This document shows positions 36,655-45,967 of a stretch of 64,000 nt of DNA, in pieces. Every line of letters starts with the position of its first letter. Within the stretch, counting starts at the first letter, position 1. Location of the stretch: contig NZ_QVMG01000008.1 of assembly GCF_010500925.1 (NCBI RefSeq), positions 97,091-161,090 on the forward strand. Direction: 5' to 3'. Below the pieces are notes generated by a model, which was not told the DNA's origin, did not search any database, and saw only the letters and a program-made list of their open reading frames with translations. A program made the position numbers and the translations under genes. This stretch comes from Parabacteroides sp. 52. GTDB taxonomy: Bacteria; Bacteroidota; Bacteroidia; Bacteroidales; Tannerellaceae.

Positions 36655-38562
36655 TTATTTAATGTTTAGTCGTACGTTTCTGTGTAAATATTCTTCTTCC
36701 ATAAAATGAATGAAGGCATTGTTCACCATGCGTGCTCCGCCGGGGGTAGGGTAGTTGCCCGAGAAATACCAATCTCCCGGATGATCCGGACAGGAGGCAT
36801 GCAAGCCCTCCAATGTCTGGTACACAATCTCCACTTTGGCCTGAATACCCGGAGGGGTCAATAGTTCAACCATTTTCGCGGATATCTCTTCATCCGTAAA
36901 AGGGGCATATATCTCTTTCACATAATTGACAATAGCCTTGTCGGGTAATGACTCTTGCTCTTTGGCTTTGTCGTATACCTCTTTGATCAATCCCGTTTGT
37001 CCCCGTTCTTCCAATAAGGCGATAGCCGCTTTAAAGGCGATAAACTCATTCATGCGTGACATATCTATTCCATAATAATCCGGATAACGTACCTGGGGGG
37101 AGGAGGAGACAATCACGATCTTTTTCGGATGGAGGCGATCTAATATACCGATGATGCTTTGCCGCAAGGTGGTACCGCGTACGATACTGTCATCGATCAC
37201 CACCAGATTGTCTTCATAAGGGCGTATACTGCCATAGGTGATGTCGTATACGTGAGCCGCCAGGTCGTTCCTGCTATTGCCTTCTGCAATGAATGTACGC
37301 AGTTTGATATCTTTGATGGCCACCTTTTCTGTCCGTATCCGCATCGAAAGGATTTGTTCCAGTTCTTTTTCCTGCAAGAGATGGCTGCGATCGGCTATCC
37401 ACTCTTTCTTCCGTTTGTTCAGGTACTCATTCAGTCCGTCCAGCATACCGAAGTAAGCCACCTCGGCCGTGTTGGGGATGAATGAGAATACGGTATGATT
37501 CAAATCGTAATCGATTGTTTTCAATAGAGGGCCCACTAGATTTTCTCCCAGTCGTTTTCTTTCTTTATAAATATCTACATCACTGCCCCGCGAAAAGTAG
37601 ATACGTTCAAAAGAACAAGCTTGGTTCTCTTGGGGAGCTACTATCTGCGTGGTGTGCATTTTTCCTTCTTTATTAATAATAACAGCTTCTCCCCGTTTGA
37701 GTTCATTTATTTCATCACAATGTACATGCATGACCGTCTGTATGACCGGACGCTCGGAGGCCAGAACGAAAATCTCCTCATCGGCATAATAAAAGGCGGG
37801 GCGGATTCCCCAGGGGTCGCGTACACTGAATGACTCACCACTTCCGGTTAACCCACAGATAACAAATCCCCCGTCCCAGGAAGGAACGCAACGTTTCAAT
37901 ACGTTGGCTATGTCTATCTGTTTTTCGATTGCCTGGGTGATATCCATGCCCGTTAATCCGTCCGCTTCGCATTGGGCATAGAGGCGTTCTACCTCCCGGT
38001 CCAGGCGGTGTCCCATTTGTTCAAGCATGATGTAGGTGTCGGAATATTTCCGGGGATGTTGTCCGATAGAGGTGATCTCTTGGAATACATGATCTACGTT
38101 TGTCAGGTTGAAATTACCGCAAAGAGCCAGGTTTCTGGCACGCCAGTTGTTGCGTCGTAAAAAAGGATGGATATAAGAAATACCGGATTTCCCGGTAGTG
38201 CTGTAGCGGAGGTGTCCCATATAAAGTTCTCCGGCGAAAGGAAGTTGGGTCTTGGCAAAAAAAGGATCGTTTACCTGTTCGGGCGGAATCCCCTTGTAGT
38301 GGTCGTGAACAGCGGCGAATATATCGGTGATAGCTCCGGTTCCAATGGCTCGCTCCCGAAACATATATTCTTCTCCAGCTTTTGCTTCTAACTTGACGCA
38401 GGCTAAACCTGCCCCTTCTTGTCCCCGGTTATGCTGCTTTTCCATAAGCAGATAAAGTTTGTGGAGACCGTACATCCAACTTCCGTACTTTTGGTGATAA
38501 TATTCTAAAGGTTTTAGCAATCGGACCATGGCTACACCACACTCGTGTTTCAATATTTCCAT
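36655..38562 (-). CDS. purF: Amidophosphoribosyltransferase (PurF-like, long form)
   Basis: A 635-residue enzyme of the class II glutamine amidotransferase/PRPP family that makes phosphoribosylamine, the first step of purine synthesis. The N-terminal sequence MEILKHECGVAMV places the nucleophile Cys at position 8, so a short propeptide must be removed. QHNRGQEGAG and MGHLRYSTTGKSG follow in the glutaminase domain. The PRPP-binding loop is VVIDDSIVRGTTLRQS. It is longer than E. coli PurF (505 residues), with extra C-terminal residues (NAFIHFMEEEYLHRNV). It is the first gene of a two-gene unit with the carbamoyl-phosphate synthase gene, both glutamine-dependent nucleotide enzymes. Confidence 0.92.
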   Translation of the reverse strand: MEILKHECGVAMVRLLKPLEYYHQKYGSWMYGLHKLYLLMEKQHNRGQEGAGLACVKLEAKAGEEYMFRERAIGTGAITDIFAAVHDHYKGIPPEQVNDPFFAKTQLPFAGELYMGHLRYSTTGKSGISYIHPFLRRNNWRARNLALCGNFNLTNVDHVFQEITSIGQHPRKYSDTYIMLEQMGHRLDREVERLYAQCEADGLTGMDITQAIEKQIDIANVLKRCVPSWDGGFVICGLTGSGESFSVRDPWGIRPAFYYADEEIFVLASERPVIQTVMHVHCDEINELKRGEAVIINKEGKMHTTQIVAPQENQACSFERIYFSRGSDVDIYKERKRLGENLVGPLLKTIDYDLNHTVFSFIPNTAEVAYFGMLDGLNEYLNKRKKEWIADRSHLLQEKELEQILSMRIRTEKVAIKDIKLRTFIAEGNSRNDLAAHVYDITYGSIRPYEDNLVVIDDSIVRGTTLRQSIIGILDRLHPKKIVIVSSSPQVRYPDYYGIDMSRMNEFIAFKAAIALLEERGQTGLIKEVYDKAKEQESLPDKAIVNYVKEIYAPFTDEEISAKMVELLTPPGIQAKVEIVYQTLEGLHASCPDHPGDWYFSGNYPTPGGARMVNNAFIHFMEEEYLHRNVRLNIK

Positions 38563-38861
38563 TCCAGATAATGTTGTATAAATTCCGTCAGCAAAGGTAC
38601 TTCTTTTTTGCTGTAAAATCCTTCCGGGAGGACAGGCGAAGGTTGAAAAATGTATAAAAAATATCTATTAATAAATCAAAGAGTTAATGATTGTGCTTAA
38701 ATTGTGTGATTTGGTTATGATTTGTTAGTAAAACGGATAAAAACAGAAGAGTTGGTAAAAGAGTCAAGGAGTCAGAGGAGTTAAAGGAGTAACGATGCAT
38801 TCTACTTAACTCCTAAGTCGCGAAGCGACTGATAACTCCTTTGACTCCTTTGACTCCCTCC
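38563..38861. other. purF upstream region with repeat hairpin
   Basis: No gene is seen. It should contain the promoter of purF and the 3' flank of the DUF1080 gene. The half nearest DUF1080 is an inverted-repeat array, listed separately. No purine riboswitch is recognisable by eye. Confidence 0.6.
38761..38861. repeat. Hairpin array of 9-bp GAGTTAAAG-type repeats (3' of DUF1080)
   Basis: Left-arm repeats of the type GGAGTCAGA and GGAGTTAAA meet a core GTAACGATGCATTCTACTT (ATGCAT centre at 38795-38800). The right arm of complementary ACTCCTTTG-type repeats contains a nested AGTCGCGAAGCGACT hairpin. The same core and arms recur at 40205-40370 on the other side of the DUF1080 gene. Confidence 0.8.
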
Positions 38862-40151
38862 TTATAACGTCTTAACCTGCAGGTTTCGCCAAGCTACTTT
38901 AATACCTCCCCCGTCGTGAATTTGCAGGGCGATCCGTCCCTGGCCAGCACCGATTTTTTCATCATTGAGATTCACCATCTCTTCGCCATTCAACCAGGTC
39001 GTTACATTATTTCCTTGTACCTTTATGCGCAATGTGTTCCAATCGCCTTCTTTGAGTATCGTTTCTTTTTCGTCCGGAATCTGTACCAACCAACCCCGGC
39101 CATATGATTCGTATATGCCACCGGTATCATGGTTTTTAGGGGCTACTTCCACTTGCCAGCCGTTCACTTTAACACCTTCTTCGATGAAAGAACGAATGAA
39201 TACGCCGGAATTACCGTCTGCTTCCTGTTTAAATTCAACGCTGAGGTCGTACTCGTCATAATAATTGCGGGTTGCCAGGTAACCGTATTTTTTATCCGGA
39301 CCGCTTTCGCAATAGAGTAAACCGTCTTTTACATACCATAATTCTGTTCCATAGGCTTCCCATCCGGTAAGGTCTGTTCCGTTGAAAAGAGTTACTTCCT
39401 GCGTTTTGCGAGGCAGTTCTTTTACCTTTATATTGCGGAAAGAAGCAGGGTCGCCATGGTCTTGCAAACAAAGTACTCCTTTTTTAGCCAGGCCGTATTC
39501 CGGTGCATTGGCCCATTTGCCACTGTTCTTGCGTGCATGCCAATCTTCAGTCCAGGCTTCGAATTCCACTATTTTCTCTCCATTGAGCCAATGTTCTACA
39601 TGTCCGTTGTCGAATACGATCTTGGAATTGTTCCATTGCCCGAAAGGGTTGACCTTCATCTTGGCTGGATCGGGCAAATGCATGGCATAGTCTACGCCCA
39701 GCTTTTGCCATTCTTCCAATTCTCCCTCAAAATTGGGGACATCCAACAATTGATATTCCGGCCCTGTTACGTAGGGAACTTTATATTGAGGACGTTCCAC
39801 AACATGATACAACATACCGCTATTACCTCCTTTGGTCAGTTTCCAATCCCAGGACAATTCGAAATTTTCATATTGTTTCTCTGTAACAATATAACCGCTT
39901 CCGTCGCTGCCTGTTCCTTTTGCTTGTATGCAACCGTCGACTACATGCCAGGGTTCCGTCAACGTTGTGCCGTTATAGTCGCGCCAGCCGTCCATCGTTT
40001 GTCCGTCAAAAAGCAGTTGCCAGCCTTCGGCCTTTTCTGCTTCCGTCAGCGTGTTGTGCTGTGTCGTCTCACACGATGAAAACAATGTGCATGTCAATGC
40101 ACAACAAGCCCATAGGCTTGCCATTCTTCCTTTTTTCATAAATCCATTCAT
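38862..40151 (-). CDS. Lipoprotein with two DUF1080 domains
   Basis: A 429-residue exported lipoprotein. The signal peptide ends in a lipobox (LFSSC, near residue 27), and MKKGRMASL at residue 5 is an equally good start (40139). Two DUF1080 (3-keto-disaccharide hydrolase-like, concanavalin-type) domains follow: about 40-235 starting GWQLLFDGQTMDGWRDYNG, and about 250-429 starting VTLFNGTDLTGWEAYG. Each contains the family GNSG(M/V) motif (KGGNSGMLYHV; ADGNSGVFIRS). The family is linked to breakdown of 3-keto-glycosides in Bacteroidota. A substrate cannot be named. It is flanked on both sides by related hairpin repeat arrays. Confidence 0.9.
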   Translation of the reverse strand: MNGFMKKGRMASLWACCALTCTLFSSCETTQHNTLTEAEKAEGWQLLFDGQTMDGWRDYNGTTLTEPWHVVDGCIQAKGTGSDGSGYIVTEKQYENFELSWDWKLTKGGNSGMLYHVVERPQYKVPYVTGPEYQLLDVPNFEGELEEWQKLGVDYAMHLPDPAKMKVNPFGQWNNSKIVFDNGHVEHWLNGEKIVEFEAWTEDWHARKNSGKWANAPEYGLAKKGVLCLQDHGDPASFRNIKVKELPRKTQEVTLFNGTDLTGWEAYGTELWYVKDGLLYCESGPDKKYGYLATRNYYDEYDLSVEFKQEADGNSGVFIRSFIEEGVKVNGWQVEVAPKNHDTGGIYESYGRGWLVQIPDEKETILKEGDWNTLRIKVQGNNVTTWLNGEEMVNLNDEKIGAGQGRIALQIHDGGGIKVAWRNLQVKTL

Positions 40152-40204
40152 TTTAGATCGTTTAATAAGTATATAATTATCGGGAACAAATATACATATA
40201 AATT

Positions 40205-40370
40205 GGGAGTTAAAGGAGTCAGAGGAGTTAGAGTAGTTAAAGTAGTTAAAGTAGTTAAAGTAGTCAGAGTAGTTAAAGGAGTTAAAGTAGTTAAGGAGTA
40301 ACGATGCATTCTACTTGACTACTTTGACTACTCTGACTACTTGACTCCTCTGCCTTTTTAACTCCTCCTT
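40205..40370. repeat. Hairpin array of 9-bp GTAGTTAAA-type repeats (5' of DUF1080)
   Basis: About ten 9-bp units (GTAGTTAAA, GGAGTTAAA, GTAGTCAGA variants) form a left arm at 40205-40300. The core GTAACGATGCATTCTACTT has its ATGCAT centre at 40304-40309, and complementary GACTACTTT-type units form the right arm to 40370. This would fold into a very long hairpin. Core and unit type match the array at 38761-38861. Confidence 0.85.
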
Positions 40371-40379
40371 TATCTTACT

Positions 40380-40467
40380 GCTGATGGGCATCGACAATGT
40401 TGCTGAAGCCCTTCGACAATGTTGCCGATGCGCTTCGACAATATTGCCGATGCGCATCGGCAACAGC
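40380..40467. repeat. 22-bp palindromic tandem repeat, four units (copy B)
   Basis: Units start at 40380, 40402, 40424 and 40446. The last approaches the ideal palindrome GCCGATGCGCATCGGC. Units are separated by AATGTT or AATATT. It is the same family and unit number as 5852-5939, about 34.5 kb away. Confidence 0.85.
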
Positions 40468-40577
40468 ATTTCCCCCTGAAAAGCGCATTTCTCCACAAAG
40501 TGTATTTCTCCAAGAGCCATACTATTTTAGTGAAAAAGCCCGCCCGCAGAAATATTGTCTATTTCGAATTATATGAG

Positions 40578-40585
40578 TAAATTTG
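40578..40585 (+). promoter_or_regulatory. Bacteroidota -7 promoter box for ileS
   Basis: TAAATTTG fits TAnnTTTG, 39 bp upstream of the ileS start. Confidence 0.55.
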
Positions 40586-40624
40586 CACCTTCTTTAATGT
40601 GAGACATATAACCCTAAAGTAAAA

Positions 40625-43600
40625 ATGAGTAAGAAATTTGCCGAATATTCGAAGTTTGACCTGTCGAACGTGAATAAAGAGATGCTGAAGAAGTGGCAGG
40701 ATGGGGACATCTTCCATAAGAGTCTTGAAATCCGTGAGGGGCAGCCATCGTATGTGTTTTATGAAGGTCCACCTTCTGCAAACGGTATGCCTGGTATTCA
40801 CCACGTAATAGCTCGTTCGATTAAGGATATTTTCTGCCGCTACAAAACCATGAAAGGCTTTGAAGTAAAGCGTAAGGCAGGGTGGGATACCCATGGTCTG
40901 CCGGTTGAATTAAGCGTTGAGAAAGCGTTAGGTATAACCAAAGAAGATATTGGCAAAAAGATTTCTGTGGCCGAATATAATGCGGCTTGTCGTAAGGACG
41001 TAATGAAATACACCAAAGAGTGGGAAGACCTTACGGTTAAAATGGGTTATTGGGTGGATATGGAAGACCCGTATATCACCTATGATAACCGTTATATCGA
41101 GACTTTATGGTATTTATTGAAAGAACTGTATAAGAAAGATTTCCTGTATAAAGGGTATACGATTCAACCTTATTCACCGGCAGCGGGGACGGGATTGAGT
41201 ACCCACGAACTGAATCAACCCGGTTGTTATCGGGATGTAAAAGATACGACGTGTACGGCACAATTCCGTATCACCGAGCCCAAACCGGAAATGACAGGGT
41301 TTGGAGAACCTTTCTTCCTGGCGTGGACCACTACACCGTGGACTTTACCTTCCAATACGGCTCTTTGCGTAGGCCCGGCGATTACGTATGTAGCTGTACA
41401 GACGTATAATCCGTATACCGGTATGCCTATGACGGCTGTGTTAGCCAAGGATTTGGTGTCCGCCTATTTCAATCCCAAAGCGGCCGATCTGGCATTGGAA
41501 GATTATAAAGAAGGGGATAAACTGGTTCCTTTTAAGGTCGTGGCAGAATGGAAAGGCTCGGAACTGGCCGGTATCCGTTATGAGCAACTGATCCCTTGGG
41601 TGAATCCGGGAGAGAAGGCTTTCCGGGTTATTACGGGAGACTTTGTGACAACGGAAGACGGTACGGGTATTGTGCATATAGCTCCTACATTCGGCGCGGA
41701 TGACGACCGGGTGGCTAAGGCCAATGGTATTCCTCCGTTAATGCTGGAAGACAAAGAGGGGAACAAACGCCCGATGGTCGACCTGACAGGTAAATATTAT
41801 AAGTTGGAAGATCTGGATCCTTTGTTTGTTCAAAAGCAAATGAATGCAGCGGATTACGATCCGTTTGCCGGACAGTTTGTGAAAAATGCATACGATCCGA
41901 CTCTGACCGATAAAGATGAAACCCTGGATGTACGTATCTGCATGATGCTGAAAGTACAAAACCGGGTATTCCGCATAGAAAAACATGTACACAATTATCC
42001 GCATTGCTGGCGTACAGATAAACCGGTGTTATATTATCCGTTGGATAGTTGGTTTATCCGGACGACCGCTTGTCGTGAACGGATGATTGAACTGAATCAT
42101 ACGATCAACTGGAAACCGCAAAGTACCGGTACGGGTCGTTTTGGTAAGTGGTTGGAAAACCTGCAGGATTGGAACCTGAGTCGTAGCCGTTATTGGGGTA
42201 CGCCTTTGCCGATCTGGCGGACGGAAGACGGAAATGAAGAGATCTGTATCGGCTCGGTAGAAGAATTATATCATGAGATAGAGAAATCTGTTCGTGCCGG
42301 ATTTATGGAATCCAATCCTTTTGCAGCGTTTAAACCGGGTGTTTATACCGCTGAAAACTATGAGAAGATCGATTTGCATCGTCCTTATGTCGATGATATC
42401 ACCTTGGTGTCCAGTAAAGGAGAACCGATGAAACGGGAGACAGACCTGATCGATGTATGGTTTGATTCCGGAGCGATGCCTTATGCACAGATTCATTATC
42501 CTTTTGAGAATAAAGAGATATTGGACAACCGGGATGTCTATCCGGCTGATTTCATTGCGGAAGGGGTGGACCAGACACGGGGCTGGTTCTTTACCTTGCA
42601 TGCCATAGGAACGATGATTTTTGACAATATAGCCTTTAAGACGGTTGTGTCCAACGGGTTGGTATTGGATAAGAATGGAAATAAAATGTCCAAACGCTTA
42701 GGAAATGCGATCGATCCATTTGAGACAATCGATACATACGGTTCGGACCCCTTGCGCTGGTATATGATTACCAATGCATCTCCTTGGGATAATATCAAGT
42801 TCGATGTAGAAGGAATGGAAGAGGTGCGTCGGAAATTCTTCGGCACCTTGTACAATACCTATTCTTTCTTTGCCTTGTATGCCAATGTGGATGGCTTTGC
42901 TTATGCACAGCCGGATGTGGAATGGGAAAAACGACCGGAGATCGACCGTTGGATCCTTTCTTTATTGAACACATTGGTGAAGGATGTGGATGCCTATTAC
43001 GATACGTATGAGCCTACCCGTGCCGGACGTGCAATCTCTGAATTTGTAAACGATAATCTGAGCAACTGGTATGTGCGTCTGAACCGCCGTCGTTTCTGGG
43101 GGGGAGGTATGACAGAAGACAAATTGTCTGCTTATCAGACCTTGTATACCTGTTTGGAAACCATTACTAAATTGATGGCTCCTATCGCTCCTTTCTACTC
43201 CGATCAAATGTTCCTGGATCTGATAGCCGTGACAGGGCGTGAAAAGATCGAATCGGTTCACTTATCCGATTTCCCGGTATGCCAGGAAGAATATATAGAC
43301 AAAGGCTTGGAAGAACGGATGCAAATGGCTCAGGACATCTCGTCAATGGTGTTGGCGCTTCGTCGGAAAGTGAATATCAAAGTGCGTCAACCTTTACAAA
43401 CAATCATGGTTCCGGTGATGGATGCCCATCAGCAGGAAAGTATTGAAGCGGTGAAGGATTTGATATTGAATGAAGTGAATGTAAAGGAACTGCGTTTTGT
43501 CGATAATACGGCCGGTATATTGGTGAAAAAGATCAAGCCGGACTTCAAAAAACTGGGACCGCGTTATGGTAAGATCATGAAAAGTCTTGCAGCCGTCATA

Positions 43601-44044
43601 CAGGAGATGAAACAAGAGGATATCAATGCATTGGAATCGACGGGCACATTCACCTTGCAGGTAGAGGGAGAGCAGGCAACGATAGAATTGGCCGATGTAG
43701 AAATTATATCGGAAGATATTCCGGGTTGGCTGGTTGCCAATGAAGGCCGTCTGACTGTAGCTCTGGATATAACGATAACCGAAGAGCTGCGCAAAGAAGG
43801 GCTGGCGCGTGAATTAGTGAACCGTATTCAGAATCTTCGCAAGAGCAATGGGTACGATATCACCGACAAGGTGAAGATTCATGTGCTTTCTTCCGAGATG
43901 TTGGATGAAGCCATCAATGAATATAATGAGTATATCCAGAAGCAGGTATTGGCTGTTTCCTTAAAGGTGGTAGACATCCTGAGTGAACCGACGCTGTTGG
44001 AATTTGATGACTTTACGGTGTCGATCCGCGTAGAAAAGGCGTAA
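40625..44044 (+). CDS. ileS: Isoleucyl-tRNA synthetase
   Basis: A 1139-residue class I aminoacyl-tRNA synthetase that charges tRNA-Ile. The HIGH-equivalent is PSANGMPGIHHV near residue 55. The CP1 editing domain includes WTTTPWTLPSNTALCV and GTGIVHIAPTFGADDD. The KMSKS-equivalent is NKMSKRLGNAIDP near residue 690. The C-terminal anticodon-binding region contains NWYVRLNRRRFWGGGM. Length is typical for the longer, eukaryote-like IleS type used by Bacteroidota. It has its own promoter box and is followed by a separate -7 box for the DksA-like gene. Confidence 0.98.
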   Translation: MSKKFAEYSKFDLSNVNKEMLKKWQDGDIFHKSLEIREGQPSYVFYEGPPSANGMPGIHHVIARSIKDIFCRYKTMKGFEVKRKAGWDTHGLPVELSVEKALGITKEDIGKKISVAEYNAACRKDVMKYTKEWEDLTVKMGYWVDMEDPYITYDNRYIETLWYLLKELYKKDFLYKGYTIQPYSPAAGTGLSTHELNQPGCYRDVKDTTCTAQFRITEPKPEMTGFGEPFFLAWTTTPWTLPSNTALCVGPAITYVAVQTYNPYTGMPMTAVLAKDLVSAYFNPKAADLALEDYKEGDKLVPFKVVAEWKGSELAGIRYEQLIPWVNPGEKAFRVITGDFVTTEDGTGIVHIAPTFGADDDRVAKANGIPPLMLEDKEGNKRPMVDLTGKYYKLEDLDPLFVQKQMNAADYDPFAGQFVKNAYDPTLTDKDETLDVRICMMLKVQNRVFRIEKHVHNYPHCWRTDKPVLYYPLDSWFIRTTACRERMIELNHTINWKPQSTGTGRFGKWLENLQDWNLSRSRYWGTPLPIWRTEDGNEEICIGSVEELYHEIEKSVRAGFMESNPFAAFKPGVYTAENYEKIDLHRPYVDDITLVSSKGEPMKRETDLIDVWFDSGAMPYAQIHYPFENKEILDNRDVYPADFIAEGVDQTRGWFFTLHAIGTMIFDNIAFKTVVSNGLVLDKNGNKMSKRLGNAIDPFETIDTYGSDPLRWYMITNASPWDNIKFDVEGMEEVRRKFFGTLYNTYSFFALYANVDGFAYAQPDVEWEKRPEIDRWILSLLNTLVKDVDAYYDTYEPTRAGRAISEFVNDNLSNWYVRLNRRRFWGGGMTEDKLSAYQTLYTCLETITKLMAPIAPFYSDQMFLDLIAVTGREKIESVHLSDFPVCQEEYIDKGLEERMQMAQDISSMVLALRRKVNIKVRQPLQTIMVPVMDAHQQESIEAVKDLILNEVNVKELRFVDNTAGILVKKIKPDFKKLGPRYGKIMKSLAAVIQEMKQEDINALESTGTFTLQVEGEQATIELADVEIISEDIPGWLVANEGRLTVALDITITEELRKEGLARELVNRIQNLRKSNGYDITDKVKIHVLSSEMLDEAINEYNEYIQKQVLAVSLKVVDILSEPTLLEFDDFTVSIRVEKA

Positions 44045-44083
44045 TAATTTGGGGAGAATAAGCTGCAAATACGAAAATACCGT

Positions 44084-44091
44084 TATATTTG
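44084..44091 (+). promoter_or_regulatory. Bacteroidota -7 promoter box
   Basis: TATATTTG fits TAnnTTTG, about 70 bp upstream of the DksA-like gene and downstream of ileS. Confidence 0.5.
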
Positions 44092-44162
44092 TAAACAAGT
44101 GAAATGAATACGTCGCTTAGTTGTTAGAATAAATCGAATGTTGAACCTCAAACTGAAGAATT

Positions 44163-44543
44163 ATGGCAGAAAAAACGAGATATTCGGATGCTGAACTGGA
44201 AGAGTTCCGTACCATTATATTAGAGAAGCTGGAAATAGCAAAAAAGGATTATGAATCGTTGCGCGCAGGAGTAACCAATTCGGATGGAAACGATGTGTCG
44301 GACACTTCGCCCACATTCAAAGTGTTGGAAGAAGGAGCAGCGACCCTCTCGAAAGAAGAGGCCGGTCGTTTGGCTCAACGGCAGATGAAATTTATTCAGA
44401 ATCTGCAAGCGGCATTGATCCGTATAGAGAATAAAACCTATGGCGTTTGCCGGGAGACCGGTAAGTTGATTCCGAAAGAACGTTTGCGTGCCGTGCCCCA
44501 TGCGACTTTAAGTATTGAAGCAAAACAAGGCGGTGCGAAATAA
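44163..44543 (+). CDS. TraR/DksA family protein lacking a canonical zinc site
   Basis: A 126-residue protein with the DksA fold: an N-terminal coiled coil (AELEEFRTIILEKLEIAKKDYESL), a loop with DVSDTSPTF, then a second helix and a C-terminal zinc-finger-like unit (YGVCRETGKLIPKERLRAVPHATLS). DksA and TraR bind RNA polymerase and modulate initiation with ppGpp. Here only one of the four usual cysteines remains (CxxT and PHAT replace CxxC pairs), so metal binding is doubtful. This form seems normal in Bacteroidales. It is followed 1 bp later by lspA, suggesting coupling. Confidence 0.9.
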   Translation: MAEKTRYSDAELEEFRTIILEKLEIAKKDYESLRAGVTNSDGNDVSDTSPTFKVLEEGAATLSKEEAGRLAQRQMKFIQNLQAALIRIENKTYGVCRETGKLIPKERLRAVPHATLSIEAKQGGAK

Positions 44544-44544
44544 T

Positions 44545-45180
44545 ATGAAATATACAAAAGGGTGGGGAGCAGTGTTAATCGTAATACTGCTCCTTCTGCT
44601 TGACCAGGCACTTAAGTTTTGGGTGAAAACCCATATGCAGTTACATGAGAGCTTTGAGATCACGTCGTGGTTTTATATCTATTTTACGGAGAATCCGGGC
44701 ATGGCCTTTGGCATGGAAGTGATCAATAAATTGTTTCTTACGCTTTTCCGTATAGTTGCTGTCGTCTTTATTGGTTATTTTCTTTATAAATGGGTTAAGG
44801 CAAACTATCCATTCGGTTTTTTAGCGAGTATGGCCCTTGTCTTTGCCGGAGCGATAGGCAATATTATCGATTCTGTTTTTTATGGCGTGATATTTGACCA
44901 TAGCTTTGGTCAGGTGGCTACCTTTATGCCTGAAGCCGGGGGGTATGGTACCTGGTTGCACGGAAAGGTGGTCGATATGTTCTATTTCCCATTGATTGAG
45001 ACTACTTTCCCGGATTGGTTGCCTATATGGGGAGGGCAGGAGTTTGTTTTTTTCCGTCCTATCTTTAATGTGGCTGACTCGGCCATCTGTGTAGGAGCTT
45101 TTCTCCTTTTGTTGTTTTACCGGCGTACATTATCAAACAGCCTTTCCAAAGAAGAAAAAAAGGTGGATGCAAAATCATAA
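44545..45180 (+). CDS. lspA: Lipoprotein signal peptidase
   Basis: An inner-membrane aspartyl peptidase of about 211 residues that removes signal peptides from prolipoproteins. Four hydrophobic segments are visible, starting GAVLIVILLLLLDQALKFWVK. Conserved motifs are ENPGMAFGM and the two catalytic Asp regions, KVVDMFYFP and FNVADSAIC. The start MKYTKGWG at 44545 is preferred to the longer in-frame start at 44515, which would overlap the DksA-like gene. The C-terminus overlaps the next gene, a lipoprotein, by 14 bp. Confidence 0.96.
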   Translation: MKYTKGWGAVLIVILLLLLDQALKFWVKTHMQLHESFEITSWFYIYFTENPGMAFGMEVINKLFLTLFRIVAVVFIGYFLYKWVKANYPFGFLASMALVFAGAIGNIIDSVFYGVIFDHSFGQVATFMPEAGGYGTWLHGKVVDMFYFPLIETTFPDWLPIWGGQEFVFFRPIFNVADSAICVGAFLLLLFYRRTLSNSLSKEEKKVDAKS

Positions 45181-45967
45181 GTATATATATGTTATTGTAT
45201 TGGGGGGGCTTTTATTCCTTTCCGGTTGTAAGAAGACTCCCAAAGATATTCTCTCAGAAAAGGATATGCAAAAGGTGCTGACGGATATGCTGATTGCAGA
45301 ATCTATGGTAGGCACAGATTATACGACCTATTCCAATGACACGATTAAAACGGCCTTGTTTGAATCGGTCTTTCGCAAACATAAAATAACGCAGGCGACA
45401 TACGATAGCTCGTTGGTTTGGTATGGGCGTAATCTGGATATCTATATGAAGGTATATGATCGCGTGATTGCCGATCTGAAGAAGCAGATCCGGGATCTGG
45501 GGGATGTACAGGCCGATGCTGCTCCGACCTCCAACCGTGATTCGGTGGATATATGGCCGCGCCGCAATGTGATGGAACTTTATCCTCAGGCGGTATTCAA
45601 TGGAACTGTTTTTGATATTAAACCGGATAAGAATTATGCCTCCGGTAGTACTTTTGTTTTAGGTATGCGTGTTTGGGGACTTAGGGAGGGTATGAAGCAT
45701 TATCCGGAGATACGCCTGCATGCTGTGCAAAAGGATACATTGATTACTATCAATAAAACAATCAATAAAGATGGGTATTATGCCTTTGACTTACGGACAT
45801 TACCTACGCGTCAGGTATCTCGTGTGTATGGCTCTATCCGGATGGATAATGCGGAAAAATCGTATATGAAAATCTTTGTGGATAGTTTGAGTCTGATGCG
45901 ATATAACTACAAACCTCTTTTCCAGAAAGAAGTGGGAGACTTAGAGATCCAGCCTCTTAGTGATTGA
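45167..45967 (+). CDS. DUF4296 family lipoprotein
   Basis: A 266-residue predicted lipoprotein. A hydrophobic signal (YIYVIVLGGLLFLSGC) ends in a lipobox LSGC, followed by KKTPKDILSEKDMQKVLTDMLIAE, the start of a DUF4296 domain (about residues 20-110). The C-terminal half has beta-rich sequence of no recognised fold. It overlaps lspA, the enzyme that would process it, by 14 bp, and overlaps the next small gene by 4 bp. The function is unknown. Confidence 0.85.
   Translation: MQNHKYIYVIVLGGLLFLSGCKKTPKDILSEKDMQKVLTDMLIAESMVGTDYTTYSNDTIKTALFESVFRKHKITQATYDSSLVWYGRNLDIYMKVYDRVIADLKKQIRDLGDVQADAAPTSNRDSVDIWPRRNVMELYPQAVFNGTVFDIKPDKNYASGSTFVLGMRVWGLREGMKHYPEIRLHAVQKDTLITINKTINKDGYYAFDLRTLPTRQVSRVYGSIRMDNAEKSYMKIFVDSLSLMRYNYKPLFQKEVGDLEIQPLSD

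Larger units (their letters stand above)
40152..40624. other. Divergent intergenic region DUF1080-ileS
   Basis: No gene is supported in these 473 bp. It contains a long 9-bp-based hairpin array (40205-40370), a four-unit 22-bp palindromic repeat (40380-40467), and a -7 promoter box for ileS at 40578. Confidence 0.65.

Noticed and set aside
38563..38760. Purine riboswitch upstream of purF
   Set aside because: No recognisable purine aptamer core or paired loops could be made out by eye.
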